From the NCBI GenBank assembly GCA_021161305.1, contig JAGHAW010000180.1, forward strand, positions 1-9,255: a stretch of DNA of 9,255 bases, written 5' to 3'. Positions 1 to 6,240 of the stretch are shown here, piece after piece (position 1 is the stretch's first letter; every line of letters begins with the position of its first letter). Made by a program: the position numbers and the translations under genes. A model generated the notes under the pieces. It saw only the letters and a list, made by a program, of their open reading frames with translations, was not told the origin of the DNA and did no database searches. This stretch comes from Sulfurimonas sp. (GTDB lineage Bacteria; Campylobacterota; Campylobacteria; Campylobacterales; Sulfurimonadaceae).

Positions 1-89
1 ATATTAGATAAAAATGTGGCATAAGGTAACATAGTGACAATGGAATTAAAATTTAGAAAAAGTTGTCTTGACTTTTGGGGTTGAATAAG

Positions 90-635
90 ATGTTATGTGG
101 AATTGATGAAGCAGGTCGTGGACCTATTGCTGGGGACTTAGTTATGGTTGGGTGCATTTTGCACTCTAAAGTTGAGAATCTCAATGATTCTAAAAAGTTA
201 AGTGAGAAAAAACGGGAAACTCTTTTTGAACTTATCATTTTAAACTCTGCTTATCATATAGTAAAATTTTCTCCTAAGCAGATAGATGATGATGGTATCT
301 CTAAATGCTTAGCATCTGGACTTAGGGAGATAATGAAAAACTTAGAATGTGAGAATTATCTTTTTGACGGTAATACTACTTTTGGAGTTAAAGGTTTAGA
401 GACTATGGTAAAAGCTGACGGAAAAGTTGCAGAGGTTAGTGCTGCTTCCATACTTGCAAAAGTTACTCACGATAGAGATATAAAAGAAGAAGCTAAAAAG
501 TATCCCGAATATGAGTTTGAAAAACATAAAGGGTATGGAACTAAACTACATATAGAGATGATTAAAAAATACGGCTACTGTGCTATTCACAGACGAAGCT
601 ATAAACTAAAGGCACTTGAGCCGACACTTTTTTAA
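90..635 (+). CDS. rnhB: Ribonuclease HII
   Basis: RNase HII cuts the RNA strand of RNA/DNA hybrids and removes single ribonucleotides misincorporated in DNA; it is cytoplasmic. The 181-residue product has the family signature CGIDEAGRGP at residues 3-12 (metal ligands D6 and E7), LFDGN at 91-95 (D93), AASILAKVTHDR at 118-129 (probable fourth acidic ligand D128) and HKGYGTK at 146-152. The length is close to the small bacterial enzymes. I chose ATG at 90 because the family begins right before the CGIDEAGRG motif and a GGGG stretch at 77-80 lies at ribosome-binding distance. A TTG at 75 would add five residues (MGLNK) with no ribosome binding site. The gene converges on moeA with only 4 bp between stop codons, and I see no terminator hairpin there. 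Function is secure; only the exact start is open. Confidence 0.95.
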   Translation: MLCGIDEAGRGPIAGDLVMVGCILHSKVENLNDSKKLSEKKRETLFELIILNSAYHIVKFSPKQIDDDGISKCLASGLREIMKNLECENYLFDGNTTFGVKGLETMVKADGKVAEVSAASILAKVTHDRDIKEEAKKYPEYEFEKHKGYGTKLHIEMIKKYGYCAIHRRSYKLKALEPTLF

Positions 636-639
636 AATC

Positions 640-1851
640 TTAAAAACTATCCAATAAAATTACATTCACAAAAGTACCCTCAGAGAGATTACCATCATCT
701 TCTCCGGTAACCATTAAAGCACTGCCATCTAGCATATTTGTAAGTATGGCTGAACTTCCTACTTTTTTACCTTCAAAGTTTACAAAGTATTCGCCATCTT
801 CTACAATTACATTACATGCCGTAAACTCTGTAAATCTGCTTCTCTTTTTAAACTCTTCACTTAGTTTTGCAGCTACAGTTTTATATGGTTTATCTCTACC
901 TAACATTTTTGCTACAAGTGGTAATCCATAAAGGATAGATGTTACAGTTGAAGAGTAGGCAAAACCTGGAAGTGCCAATATAAATTTACTCTCTCTCTCG
1001 GCTACCATAATATGACGCCCTGGTTTAATGGCTACCCCTTTATAAACAACCTCAGCACCAAGTCTTGGAACTATATCTTTTACAAAGTCATAGTCACCTA
1101 CACTTACGCCACCTGTACTTACCAAGATATCGGCAGATGCAAGTGCATTTTCAAAAGTCTGCATGATGGTATCTCTATCGTCTCCAACTGTTCCAAGCTG
1201 AATCACTTCTGCTCCGGCTTGTTCAAAAAGGGCTGCTAGTGTATAGTTATTTGTACTTCTGATTTGAGCAGGATTAGTGCTTGGCACACCCAAGTCCAAG
1301 ATTTCACTTCCTGTTGCTATAATAGCTACACGAGGACGAAGAGCAACTTTTACCATTACCTTGTTAAGCCCTGCCATAACACCAATCTGAGCAAAGCCTA
1401 TTTTTGTACCTTTTTTGATTAAAATATCCCCTGCACTGTAACCCTCACCTATTGGTCGAACAGAAAAACCAAAAGGAACTTTCTCATCAATAGAAATTTT
1501 ACCCTCATTAACAGTGACATTCTCTATCTGAATCAGAGTATCTGCCCCCTCTGGCATCTTAGAACCTGTAAAAGTTTTGATACACTCACCATTGCTTATA
1601 ACTCGTCTCTCATCACTTCCGGCTGGATTATCTCCCAAGATAGTTATACTCTCACTATCTAAATCAGAGTGTAAAACTGCATAACCGTCCATTGACGCTG
1701 TTGGAAATTGAGGATCATTAAATTTTGCAACTATATCCTCTGCTAAAACTCTTCCAAGTGAACAGCTAAGTGCAATATTTTCACTTCTTGAACTGTTTAC
1801 TTGAAGCAGATCCAACATATTTTGGCTTGTTTCGTAAGCTAAAAAACTCAT
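640..1851 (-). CDS. moeA: Molybdopterin molybdenumtransferase MoeA
   Basis: MoeA inserts molybdate into adenylylated molybdopterin, the last common step of molybdenum-cofactor synthesis. The 403-residue protein matches the family's usual length. It shows MDGYA at residues 54-58, TGSKMPEGADTLIQIE at 95-110, ATGSEI at 179-184 and the molybdopterin-binding signature STGGVSVGDYDFVK at 245-258. The segment after the late LPG (294-296) reads GFAYSS, where the common form is GNPVS, so that loop is divergent; PGRH at 277-280 is also a variant. The start overlaps the moaE stop as ATGA, and an AGGAGA ribosome binding site lies inside the moaE 3' end, so the two genes are translationally coupled. It is the last gene of the moaD-moaE-moeA operon. 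Its products would serve molybdoenzymes such as periplasmic nitrate reductase or formate dehydrogenase, none of which is in the window. Confidence 0.95.
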   Translation of the reverse strand: MSFLAYETSQNMLDLLQVNSSRSENIALSCSLGRVLAEDIVAKFNDPQFPTASMDGYAVLHSDLDSESITILGDNPAGSDERRVISNGECIKTFTGSKMPEGADTLIQIENVTVNEGKISIDEKVPFGFSVRPIGEGYSAGDILIKKGTKIGFAQIGVMAGLNKVMVKVALRPRVAIIATGSEILDLGVPSTNPAQIRSTNNYTLAALFEQAGAEVIQLGTVGDDRDTIMQTFENALASADILVSTGGVSVGDYDFVKDIVPRLGAEVVYKGVAIKPGRHIMVAERESKFILALPGFAYSSTVTSILYGLPLVAKMLGRDKPYKTVAAKLSEEFKKRSRFTEFTACNVIVEDGEYFVNFEGKKVGSSAILTNMLDGSALMVTGEDDGNLSEGTFVNVILLDSF

Positions 1852-2294
1852 CTTTTTTCTCCTAAGATTCCACTACCCTCTATGGCAGTTGAACGATCTT
1901 TTGCATAAATTCTTTTTCCATCTTTCAGATCATATTTCCAAATGGGTGCAGAAGCTTTAAAAGCCTCTACAAACTCATCTATAAACTCTAATGCCACTCT
2001 TCTTTTTGGTGAAAAAACTGCTGAAACATATGAAGATTCATGAAGCATAACATCACCACGAGCATGAGCCATTTTTAGAATCGCCCCTTTAGCTTTTGCT
2101 TTTTCCTGCCAAGAATCAAACCAACTCTCTAAAATCGGTTCATATATATCAAAACTAAGACCATCAATACCATCTTCACTTCTGACCGTTCCCACAAAAG
2201 GTATATATGCCCCGTAGTTGTTTTCTAACTCTTGTTCATACCACTCTTTTAAAATATCGGCTACTTTAAGTCCACCATCATATAGGTAAAGCAC
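1848..2294 (-). CDS. moaE: Molybdopterin synthase catalytic subunit MoaE
   Basis: MoaE is the large subunit of molybdopterin synthase, which converts cyclic pyranopterin monophosphate into molybdopterin using sulfur carried on the C-terminus of MoaD. The 148-residue product has GTVR at 35-38, a YE pair at 51-52, HARGD at 77-81, SPKRR at 95-99 and APIWK at 116-120. K120 probably corresponds to the active-site lysine of the family. The start is GTG at 2294, 3 bp after the moaD stop. It is supported by a strong GGAGGT ribosome binding site formed by the last two codons of moaD. The stop overlaps the start of moeA by 4 bp. Length and motifs are normal for MoaE, apart from PKRR replacing the more usual HR ahead of the A-L-E-F helix. 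Confidence 0.94.
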   Translation of the reverse strand: MLYLYDGGLKVADILKEWYEQELENNYGAYIPFVGTVRSEDGIDGLSFDIYEPILESWFDSWQEKAKAKGAILKMAHARGDVMLHESSYVSAVFSPKRRVALEFIDEFVEAFKASAPIWKYDLKDGKRIYAKDRSTAIEGSGILGEKR

Positions 2295-2297
2295 TTG

Positions 2298-2519
2298 TCA
2301 ACCTCCACAAACTGGTGGAAGAAGAGAGACTTTATCTCCATCTTTTAACTCTACATTCAGTGAACTTGTAAGTGTGTCATTTATAGCAACTGCAGAGTTT
2401 TGTAACCACTCTGTCATAGTTTCATCTTGTTGTAAAACATCAGCTAACTGACTTAAATTTGTTATATCTAACTCTAATGGTTCTTTTTGTATTGGACCTA
2501 AAAATTCTACTCTTACCAT
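2298..2519 (-). CDS. moaD: Molybdopterin synthase sulfur carrier subunit MoaD
   Basis: MoaD is a small ubiquitin-fold protein. Its C-terminal Gly-Gly is adenylylated and converted to a thiocarboxylate that donates sulfur to MoaE. The 73-residue product begins MVRVEFLGPI, a typical first beta strand, and ends in VCGG, the diagnostic Gly-Gly tail. It is the first gene of the moaD-moaE-moeA operon. A GAGGAG ribosome binding site lies 9 nt before its ATG, and a TATAAT box lies about 36 bp upstream of the start. The Gly-Gly codons also serve as the ribosome binding site of moaE. The sequence itself is not strongly conserved, so the call rests on length, the GG end and the position next to moaE. 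Confidence 0.93.
   Translation of the reverse strand: MVRVEFLGPIQKEPLELDITNLSQLADVLQQDETMTEWLQNSAVAINDTLTSSLNVELKDGDKVSLLPPVCGG
2301..2306 (-). promoter_or_regulatory. Ribosome binding site of moaE inside moaD Gly-Gly codons
   Basis: On the - strand the last two sense codons of moaD read GGA GGT, a near-perfect Shine-Dalgarno sequence. It stands 6 nt before the GTG start of moaE. This decides the moaE start and implies translational coupling between the two subunits of one enzyme. Confidence 0.8.
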
Positions 2520-2554
2520 AGAAGAAAACTCCTCAAACTATATTTATTTGGGCG

Positions 2555-2560
2555 ATTATA
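2555..2560 (-). promoter_or_regulatory. Putative -10 box of the moaD-moaE-moeA operon
   Basis: TATAAT on the - strand, preceded by TGA so that it reads TG-n-TATAAT, an extended -10. It lies 36 bp before the moaD ATG, giving a leader of roughly 28 nt. No TTGACA-like -35 is visible, as is usual for housekeeping promoters in Campylobacterota. Confidence 0.6.
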
Positions 2561-2581
2561 TCAAAGATAAGTTAAGCCGTG

Positions 2582-2587
2582 TATAAT
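2582..2587 (+). promoter_or_regulatory. Putative -10 box of the mqnA-like gene
   Basis: A perfect TATAAT on the + strand ends only 5 nt before the ATG at 2593. A transcript started 6-8 nt after the box would begin at or next to the start codon. No ribosome binding site lies between box and ATG, so if this is the real promoter the mRNA is leaderless. It faces away from the moa -10 box, which is 21 bp away, so the two polymerase sites overlap. Confidence 0.5.
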
Positions 2588-2592
2588 TCCAC

Positions 2593-3234
2593 ATGATTTT
2601 TGGAAAAATAGAATATCTTAATCTTTTACCTTTTCATGTATTTATGAAACGCTTTACAAGAAGTAGCCAAGAGAGCATGAGTATGCACTACAATAGAGGT
2701 GTACCTGCTAATATAAATAACAAATTCTTATCTCGTAAAGTTGATGCAGCTTTTATCTCTAGTGTTCGTGCTAAAAATCACAACTATGTAGATTTAGGCA
2801 TCATCGCAAAAAAAGAAGTTTTGAGTGTTTTAGTGATTCCAAATAACGAAGATCTAAAAGACAAAGAATCGGCAACTTCAAATGTTTTAGCACAGGTTTT
2901 AGATGTTCAAGGTGAAGTTCTTATAGGGGATAAAGCACTGAGATACTATTTAGAAAAAAAGCCTTATATTGATTTGGCGAAAATATGGAATGAAAAGTAT
3001 AATTTACCATTTGTTTTTGCCCTGCTTTGCTACCATAAAGATAAAAAGCTTTATAAAAGAATTCAAAAAGAGTTTTTAAAACGCAGAATCAGAATCCCTC
3101 AGTACATTTTAAAAGAGGCTTCTAAAAGAACTAAAGTTGATGCAAAAGATATACTCAACTATCTGGAATATATCTCCTACAACTTAGATACAAAAGCTAA
3201 AAAAGGTCTAAAACTATTTAACTCTCTTAGCTAA
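2593..3234 (+). CDS. mqnA: MqnA-type menaquinone biosynthesis protein (chorismate dehydratase family)
   Basis: MqnA dehydrates chorismate to 3-enolpyruvylbenzoate, the first committed step of the futalosine route to menaquinone, the usual respiratory quinone of Campylobacterota. The N-terminus reads GKIEYLNLLPF at residues 4-14, the hallmark start of the MqnA family, which has a periplasmic-binding-protein-like fold. The segment SRKVDAAFISSVRAK near residue 50 corresponds to the conserved region that follows. At 213 residues it is shorter than the actinobacterial enzymes but plausible for the compact Campylobacterota form. The ATG is fixed because the conserved motif starts at residue 4. The gene is divergent from moaD and overlaps the convergent malic enzyme gene by 21 bp. 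The sister enzyme MqnD has a related fold; the GKIxYLNLLPF start favours MqnA. No other mqn gene is in the window, so the role rests on family resemblance. Confidence 0.8.
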   Translation: MIFGKIEYLNLLPFHVFMKRFTRSSQESMSMHYNRGVPANINNKFLSRKVDAAFISSVRAKNHNYVDLGIIAKKEVLSVLVIPNNEDLKDKESATSNVLAQVLDVQGEVLIGDKALRYYLEKKPYIDLAKIWNEKYNLPFVFALLCYHKDKKLYKRIQKEFLKRRIRIPQYILKEASKRTKVDAKDILNYLEYISYNLDTKAKKGLKLFNSLS

Positions 3235-4479
3235 CTCTTTTTTGTAAACTTCTATATCAAAGTTTTTCATAGTTGATGAGCCACTATCAACAGCCGCTTG
3301 AGCTACTGCACTTGAAATCTCAACGACAAGCCTCTTGTCAAATGGTGATGGAATTATATAGCCTTTGCCATAAGTAAATTTTTCTCCATAAATCTCATTT
3401 ATATAGTCTGGAACTTCCTCTTGAGCAAGTTGTGCCAAAGCATTTGCAGCTGCAATTTTCATCTCTATATTTATTTTTTTAGCACGAACATCTAATGCCC
3501 CTCTAAAAATAAACGGAAAACCTAAAACATTATTTACCTGATTTGCAAAGTCGCTTCTACCGGTTGCTATAATAGCATCAGGTCTTGCTTTTTTAACATC
3601 TTGTGGATCAATTTCCGGAATCGGATTTGCAAGAGTAAAAATAATCGGCTCATCTGCCATAAGTTTAATATCTTCAATACAAAATGAATCTGGTTTTGAG
3701 AGTCCAAGAACAACATCCGCCCCTTTAAATACTTCAGCATGTGTCATCTCTTTATCTGCAGAAAACTCTTTTTTATACTTATTAAGGTCATCCCTTCCAT
3801 TATGTATAACACCTTTTGAATCAAGCATATAGATATTTTTAATACCAAGATATTTATATAGTCTCGAGCAAGATATAGCTGCGGCACCGGCACCGACAAC
3901 AACAACCTTTAAAGTGTCAAGTTTTTTATTTGTAATTTTACACGCATTTATAATTGCAGCCGAAGAGATAACAGCAGTACCATGCTGGTCGTCATGCATA
4001 ACAGGAATATCAAGCTCTTCAACAAGTCGTCTCTCTATCTCAAAACACTCTGGAGCTTTAATATCTTCTAAATTAATTCCACCAAAAGTAGGAGCAATAG
4101 CAGTCACAACTGAACAGAATCTATCTACACTTTCAGAATCTACTTCTATATCAAAACTATCAAGTCCGGAAAAAGTTTTAAACAAAACTCCCTTACCTTC
4201 CATAACAGGTTTAGAAGCCAATGCACCGATATTTCCAAGACCCAAAACTGCTGTACCGTTTGAGATAACAGCAACTAAGTTACTCTTTGCAGTATAACGA
4301 TAAACATCTTCAGGATTTTTCTCTATAGCTAGGCACGGTACTGCAACACCCGGTGTATAAGCTAAACTCAAATCTTTTTGAGTAGCAACTGGTTTTGTAG
4401 TTTCAACCGAAATCTTTCCTGCTTGTGGAAACTCATGATAGTCGAGTGCTTCTTGATCTGTAATTGTTATTTTTGACAT
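3214..4479 (-). CDS. Malic enzyme, NAD(P)-dependent (oxaloacetate-decarboxylating malate dehydrogenase)
   Basis: Malic enzyme oxidatively decarboxylates malate to pyruvate and CO2 and so supplies pyruvate and reducing power. The 421-residue protein has the usual length of the short prokaryotic form, without a phosphotransacetylase-like extension. Landmarks are LSLAYTPGVA at 38-47 (probable catalytic Y41), MEGKGVLFK at 93-101, the metal site region NLEDIKAPE at 136-144, HDDQHGTAV at 162-170, the dinucleotide-binding loop VVGAGAAAIS at 194-203, and TLANPIPEIDP at 282-292. I cannot tell NAD from NADP preference by eye. The start at 4479 has an AGGAAG ribosome binding site 7 nt upstream. A longer reading to ATG 4521 would add 14 residues whose codons contain a TATAAT promoter box, so it is rejected. 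The 3' end overlaps the mqnA-like gene on the other strand. Confidence 0.95.
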   Translation of the reverse strand: MSKITITDQEALDYHEFPQAGKISVETTKPVATQKDLSLAYTPGVAVPCLAIEKNPEDVYRYTAKSNLVAVISNGTAVLGLGNIGALASKPVMEGKGVLFKTFSGLDSFDIEVDSESVDRFCSVVTAIAPTFGGINLEDIKAPECFEIERRLVEELDIPVMHDDQHGTAVISSAAIINACKITNKKLDTLKVVVVGAGAAAISCSRLYKYLGIKNIYMLDSKGVIHNGRDDLNKYKKEFSADKEMTHAEVFKGADVVLGLSKPDSFCIEDIKLMADEPIIFTLANPIPEIDPQDVKKARPDAIIATGRSDFANQVNNVLGFPFIFRGALDVRAKKINIEMKIAAANALAQLAQEEVPDYINEIYGEKFTYGKGYIIPSPFDKRLVVEISSAVAQAAVDSGSSTMKNFDIEVYKKELAKRVK

Positions 4480-4510
4480 TGGTCTGCTTCCTAAATAAAA
4501 AATTTTCAAA

Positions 4511-4516
4511 ATTATA
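4511..4516 (-). promoter_or_regulatory. Putative -10 box of the malic enzyme gene
   Basis: TATAAT on the - strand, 31 bp before the chosen ATG at 4479. It predicts a leader of about 25 nt that includes the AGGAAG ribosome binding site. There is no clear -35 box. Confidence 0.55.
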
Positions 4517-4567
4517 TCCAAATTACGGTTTTACTTTTGTTCTCAATAAGGATAAATTAAAACCCTA

Positions 4568-4586
4568 ATTGCTATTATTAAGCAAT
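4568..4586. promoter_or_regulatory. Palindrome upstream of the HEPN gene, possible operator
   Basis: The arms ATTGCT and AGCAAT are perfectly complementary, with a 7-nt A/T spacer centred on 4577. A TATTAT sequence at 4573-4578 inside the palindrome could be the -10 box for the HEPN gene that starts at 4606, so a bound repressor would block it. The arms are short enough to arise by chance in AT-rich DNA. Confidence 0.3.
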
Positions 4587-4605
4587 AGAACAGGAAGGAA
4601 GTGAG

Positions 4606-5175
4606 ATGAATGTTGATATTAGCAATATAGCCAAAGAAAACCACCTCTATGCTATACATTTAGCCACATTTGGAGGGGTAGTTGTTTACAGTAACGGTGC
4701 CTATAAAATTTCAAATGTTTCCAATCACACCTCTTTTGAAACTGTTGATTTTTGGCGTAATATCTCACTTTCAGCAGAGATTCTACTCAAAGCCACTATG
4801 CTAAAACATCATATCCCCTTTTTCAAAAGAAGAGCCCATGGAAAATATGGGGAAAAAGTCACTGCACTAAATAACAGTTGGTTACACAAAACACTTAAAA
4901 AGTTAGAGATTGATTATGTAGCACAAATCAATACCGGCACAGCCATCACCGCACTAAAAAGTGCAGAGAAGCAACTCTTTGATAAGCTTATGATTGATTC
5001 CGATAAAGTAAAACTAATCTCTCAGATGTTTTACATTATCATTCAAACTCGTCGCAATCGTAACACTCACTTCTTCTTTCCGAATCAGGGTCATATTGAT
5101 ATTAGTGAAGTGGAGATGCTCTATCTTCCACTGCTAAACACTCTCGAGATGATATATAAAGCGGGCAAAGAATGA
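4606..5175 (+). CDS. Standalone HEPN-domain protein, putative ribonuclease
   Basis: A 189-residue protein that I cannot assign to a named family. The C-terminal part holds TRRNRNTHFFFPN at 148-160. R150-N151-x3-H155 fits the RX4-6H motif, with a polar residue after the arginine, that forms the active site of HEPN ribonucleases found in toxins, abortive-infection proteins and CRISPR effectors. Before it come predicted helices: WRNISLSAEILLKATMLKH at 50-68, a common HEPN helix style, and QLFDKLMIDSDKVKLISQMF at 123-142. There is no signal peptide or membrane segment. A strong AGGAAGGA ribosome binding site precedes the ATG. The gene stands alone between divergent malic enzyme and convergent rnz, and no nucleotidyltransferase (MNT) partner is seen, although a tiny broken frame starts on its stop codon. 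The HEPN reading is inferred from the motif and helical pattern; ribonuclease or toxin activity is untested. Base composition matches the neighbours. Confidence 0.7.
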   Translation: MNVDISNIAKENHLYAIHLATFGGVVVYSNGAYKISNVSNHTSFETVDFWRNISLSAEILLKATMLKHHIPFFKRRAHGKYGEKVTALNNSWLHKTLKKLEIDYVAQINTGTAITALKSAEKQLFDKLMIDSDKVKLISQMFYIIIQTRRNRNTHFFFPNQGHIDISEVEMLYLPLLNTLEMIYKAGKE

Positions 5176-5281
5176 ATAAACAAACTATGAAGAGAGTTTA
5201 GAATATATAGCTTCAAAAATAGAGCAAACGAATCCTAAAAAAGCTCAAAAGAGAGGTAAAATTGTTCAGAAGGGTTTTTAG
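5172..5281 (+). pseudogene. Tiny frameshifted reading frame coupled to the HEPN stop codon
   Basis: An ATG at 5172 overlaps the HEPN stop (ATGA), as in translationally coupled pairs. It reads MNKQTMKRV before a stop at 5199-5201. Shifting frame at about 5187 opens 30 further codons, from EESLEYIASKIEQ at 5189 to QKGF and a TAG at 5279-5281, with many lysines. A one-base deletion would join the two parts into a peptide of about 36 residues. This could be a decayed small partner gene or chance; a 30-codon open stretch is not significant by itself. The product is unrecognised. Confidence 0.25.
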
Positions 5282-5289
5282 AAATGCCC

Positions 5290-6240
5290 TTAATCTTTTT
5301 CAAGCACACCATTTCTATCCAAAGAGTAAACATCAAAATCATTAGCAACAAAAATATTACCTTTGTAATAATACTCTATCTCACTCTGAATTGTCTCTGC
5401 AGATAGCATGCTGTTTTTACTGTATCGAGGGCTGATATGGGTAGCAATAAGATTTTTAACTTTCTGTTTTTGAGACACTATACCAAGATTTTTTGCTGTC
5501 GTATGCAGAAACTTTTTACTTAGGTTATCATATACCTCTTGTGTATAAGTGGTCTCATGCACAAGCAAATCCAGATTTATCAAATAGTCACCCAAAATAT
5601 CAGGAGTACTGTTATCACCTGCGATAATCACTCTTCTTCCGATAATTGGCTCAAGCATAAATGTTTTTGACTTCAGTTCTTTACCCTCAAAAATTATACT
5701 TTTTCCACTTTTAAGCTTACCGTAAAGTGGTGAGGGTTCTAAGCCCAATGCTTTGAGCTTTTCTACATCAAGCTTATTGTTTATATCATTCTCTTTGATA
5801 TAAAAAGCAAAACTTTCCACAGAGTGTAACAGAGGCAGAATCTCCACTGAAAATTTATCAAAAATAAATCTCTCCCCAGATTCAAACTCAATAATGTTCA
5901 ACTCATACCCTAAATGCTCCTCTGAAATATCCATAACACACTCTAAAAACTTTTTTATCCCTTTTGGAGCATATATTTTCAAAGGATTCAAGGCAGCATC
6001 AAGCTTTTTAGAGTTCAACAACCCTAAAAGTCCATAATAGTGATCCCCATGCAAGTGGGTAATAAAAATAGTGTCAAGTTTTCCGACAGAGAGTCTGGTA
6101 TGCAAAATCTGATGTTGCGTTGCCTCCCCACAATCAAAAAGATACCACTTGTTATCTTGGTCAAATTCTAATGCAAGTGCCGATACATTTCTCTCTTTTG
6201 TAGGTTTTCCTGCGCTCGTTCCTAAAAATGTCAGTTTCAT
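5290..6240 (-). CDS. rnz: Ribonuclease Z (tRNA 3' endonuclease)
   Basis: RNase Z is a zinc metallo-beta-lactamase-fold endonuclease that removes 3' trailers from tRNA precursors. The 316-residue protein matches the short bacterial form. It starts MKLTFLGTSAGKPTKERN, a family-typical N-terminus, and has FDCGEATQHQ at 35-44, the zinc motif THLHGDH at 61-67, LLHSVESFAF at 137-146 (H139), AGDN at 207-210 (GDT in most members), HETTY at 228-232 and THISPRYSK at 267-275. A glycine/proline-rich segment, LGLEPSPLYGKLKSG at 165-179, fits the tRNA-binding exosite arm. The ATG follows the stop of the upstream uracil-DNA glycosylase gene with no gap (TAGATG), so translation is probably coupled and the two genes form one operon. 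The gene is convergent with the HEPN locus. Confidence 0.95.
   Translation of the reverse strand: MKLTFLGTSAGKPTKERNVSALALEFDQDNKWYLFDCGEATQHQILHTRLSVGKLDTIFITHLHGDHYYGLLGLLNSKKLDAALNPLKIYAPKGIKKFLECVMDISEEHLGYELNIIEFESGERFIFDKFSVEILPLLHSVESFAFYIKENDINNKLDVEKLKALGLEPSPLYGKLKSGKSIIFEGKELKSKTFMLEPIIGRRVIIAGDNSTPDILGDYLINLDLLVHETTYTQEVYDNLSKKFLHTTAKNLGIVSQKQKVKNLIATHISPRYSKNSMLSAETIQSEIEYYYKGNIFVANDFDVYSLDRNGVLEKD

Noticed and set aside
1..89. A short open stretch at the left edge ending in TAA at 22-24, and a 14-codon frame from ATG 40 (MELKFRKS...) ending 5 nt before rnhB.
   Set aside because: Both are too short to recognise. The first may be the end of an upstream gene cut by the window, and the second a chance frame or leader peptide; nothing supports either.
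75..89. TTG start for rnhB at 75.
   Set aside because: It adds five residues ahead of the conserved N-terminus and lacks a ribosome binding site; the ATG at 90 has GGGG at the right distance.
4480..4521. Longer N-terminus for the malic enzyme (MDIILKIFYLGSRP).
   Set aside because: Its codons contain the TATAAT box, and the downstream ATG has a clear AGGAAG ribosome binding site.
5270..5291. AAGGG...CCCTT hairpin as a bidirectional terminator between the HEPN locus and rnz.
   Set aside because: The stem is only 5 bp with a 12-nt loop, so it is too weak to call.
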